Of a stretch of DNA of 64,000 bases, positions 63,037-64,000 are shown in pieces. This DNA is from Agrobacterium leguminum. Its GTDB lineage: Bacteria; Pseudomonadota; Alphaproteobacteria; Rhizobiales; Rhizobiaceae. The translations under genes were made by a program, and so were the position numbers. The notes under the pieces are model-generated. The model saw only the letters and a list, made by a program, of their open reading frames with translations. It made no database searches and was not told the origin of the DNA. The stretch covers positions 1 through 64,000 of the forward strand of contig NZ_JADQWB010000015.1 of the NCBI RefSeq assembly GCF_015704895.1, given 5' to 3'. Every line of letters starts with the position of its first letter. Position 1 is the first letter of the stretch.

Positions 63037-64000
63037 ATGGCAAGCAGCATTACGCTCGAAAAAATCGTCAAGCGGTTCGGCGCCTTTCCGGTCGTTCACG
63101 GCATCGATCTCAAGATCGAGCCGGGCGAGTTCACCGTTTTCGTCGGCCCCTCGGGCTGTGGCAAATCTACGCTTCTGCGCATGATCGCGGGGCTTGAGGA
63201 AATCTCCGAAGGCGATCTGCGTATCGATGGCGAAAGGGTCAATGAAACCGCCGCCTCCAAGCGCGGCATCGCCATGGTCTTCCAGTCCTATGCGCTTTAT
63301 CCGCATATGAGCGTCTACAAGAACCTCGCCTTCGGTCTGGAAACGGCGGGTTACAAGAAACCGGAAGTACAGGCGCGGGTGCAGAAAGCCGCCGATATCC
63401 TGCAGATCGGCCCGCTGTTGCAGCGCAAGCCGAAGGCGCTTTCGGGCGGCCAGCGCCAGCGTGTCGCCATCGGCCGGGCCATCGTGCGCGAACCGAAAAT
63501 CTTCCTGTTCGACGAGCCGCTTTCCAACCTCGATGCGGAACTGCGCGTGCAGATGCGCGTCGAAATCGCCAAGCTGCACCAGACGCTCGGCAGCACAATG
63601 ATTTATGTGACGCACGACCAGGTGGAAGCCATGACCATGGCCGACAAGATCGTCGTGCTGCGCGACGGCCGCATCATGCAGGTCGGCCGCCCGCTCGATC
63701 TCTACAACAACCCGGCCAACCAGTTCGTCGCCGGTTTCATCGGCTCGCCGAAGATGAATTTCCTCTCCGCGAAAGTGGCGTCAGGCGACAGTTCCAACCG
63801 CACCATCGAGGTCGCCGGTCAGCGTATCGTGCTGGAAAAACCGGTCGCCGCGCAACAGGGCGAACCGCTAACCTTCGGCGTGCGCCCGGAACATGTGAAC
63901 CCGCAGGCGCAATCGGCCTCGCTGGGTGAGGCCTCCATCCAGCTCGTCGAACATCTCGGCGGCTCAACGGTGGTCTACACTGCGACCCCCGACGGCCAGC
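63037..64000 (+). CDS. Sugar ABC ATPase (3' end outside window)
   Basis: The first 321 codons of a UgpC/MalK-type ATPase. Walker [11 protein letters not shown]-loop [12 protein letters not shown], signature [12 protein letters not shown], Walker [13 protein letters not shown] and [10 protein letters not shown] are all present, and the regulatory domain has started (FGVRPEHV, then VEHLGG). About 35-40 residues are missing at the C-terminus. ATG at 63037 follows CGGGAGAAACAGC. It completes the TetR-linked importer. Confidence 0.92.
   Translation, partial: MASSITLEKIVKRFGAFPVVHGIDLKIEPGEFTVFVGPSGCGKSTLLRMIAGLEEISEGDLRIDGERVNETAASKRGIAMVFQSYALYPHMSVYKNLAFGLETAGYKKPEVQARVQKAADILQIGPLLQRKPKALSGGQRQRVAIGRAIVREPKIFLFDEPLSNLDAELRVQMRVEIAKLHQTLGSTMIYVTHDQVEAMTMADKIVVLRDGRIMQVGRPLDLYNNPANQFVAGFIGSPKMNFLSAKVASGDSSNRTIEVAGQRIVLEKPVAAQQGEPLTFGVRPEHVNPQAQSASLGEASIQLVEHLGGSTVVYTATPDGQ

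Overview
The window reads as a chromosomal segment of a Rhizobiaceae bacterium, most likely Agrobacterium (A. tumefaciens species complex). The basis is the GC-rich codon use, the gene content (uronate dehydrogenase next to galactarolactone-processing enzymes, many sugar ABC and TRAP importers, rhizobial small stress proteins) and palindromic repeats of the kind common in this family. No rRNA, tRNA, CRISPR array, transposase or phage gene was seen. Genes are densely packed and almost all serve import and breakdown of plant-derived sugars, polyols and sugar acids.

Region 1 (1-7456) looks like a galactitol/D-altritol locus. A permease fragment, a GatZ-family tagatose-6-phosphate 4-epimerase and a tagatose kinase lie on the minus strand. 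They are divergent from a solute-binding protein, a short-chain polyol dehydrogenase, a zinc polyol dehydrogenase and a LacI regulator. Region 2 (7457-13295) is an operon of unknown substrate: a Rossmann-SAF oxidoreductase, an ABM-domain protein, a 3-hydroxyisobutyrate-dehydrogenase-like enzyme and a complete TRAP importer, followed by a convergent LysR gene. Region 3 (14302-25445) holds an Fsr-type MFS exporter with a divergent AraC gene, then an AraC-controlled sugar ABC importer in an operon with a natural Gfo/Idh-aldo/keto-reductase fusion and an M24 peptidase-fold protein.

Region 4 (25454-43386) is a pectin and hexuronate island. KdgF, KduI and KduD take unsaturated galacturonate to 2-keto-3-deoxygluconate. 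Udh, Gli, Gci and KdgD take galacturonate through galactarolactone to alpha-ketoglutarate semialdehyde. A TRAP importer, a TogMNAB-like oligogalacturonide ABC importer, a GH28 galacturonase and a GH105 unsaturated glycuronyl hydrolase feed these routes. GntR/FadR and AraC regulators are embedded, and candidate operators are visible.

Region 5 (43389-51514) holds a two-component system divergent from a proline-rich exported protein, a small exported protein and a MacAB-type pump, then an orphan acyl carrier protein and a membrane acyltransferase. Region 6 (51537-54210) is a run of small minus-strand genes: several rhizobial small proteins, a cold-shock protein, an EcfG-type promoter, and two copies of an 18-base element followed by similar terminators. 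Region 7 (54343-64000) is the best candidate for an undescribed system. A four-gene minus-strand operon (Gfo/Idh, DUF993, xylose-isomerase-like TIM barrel, Gfo/Idh) faces a TetR gene and a divergent sugar ABC importer that runs off the window. Both promoters carry the same palindrome at the same distance from TTGACA, which ties importer and enzymes into one TetR regulon.
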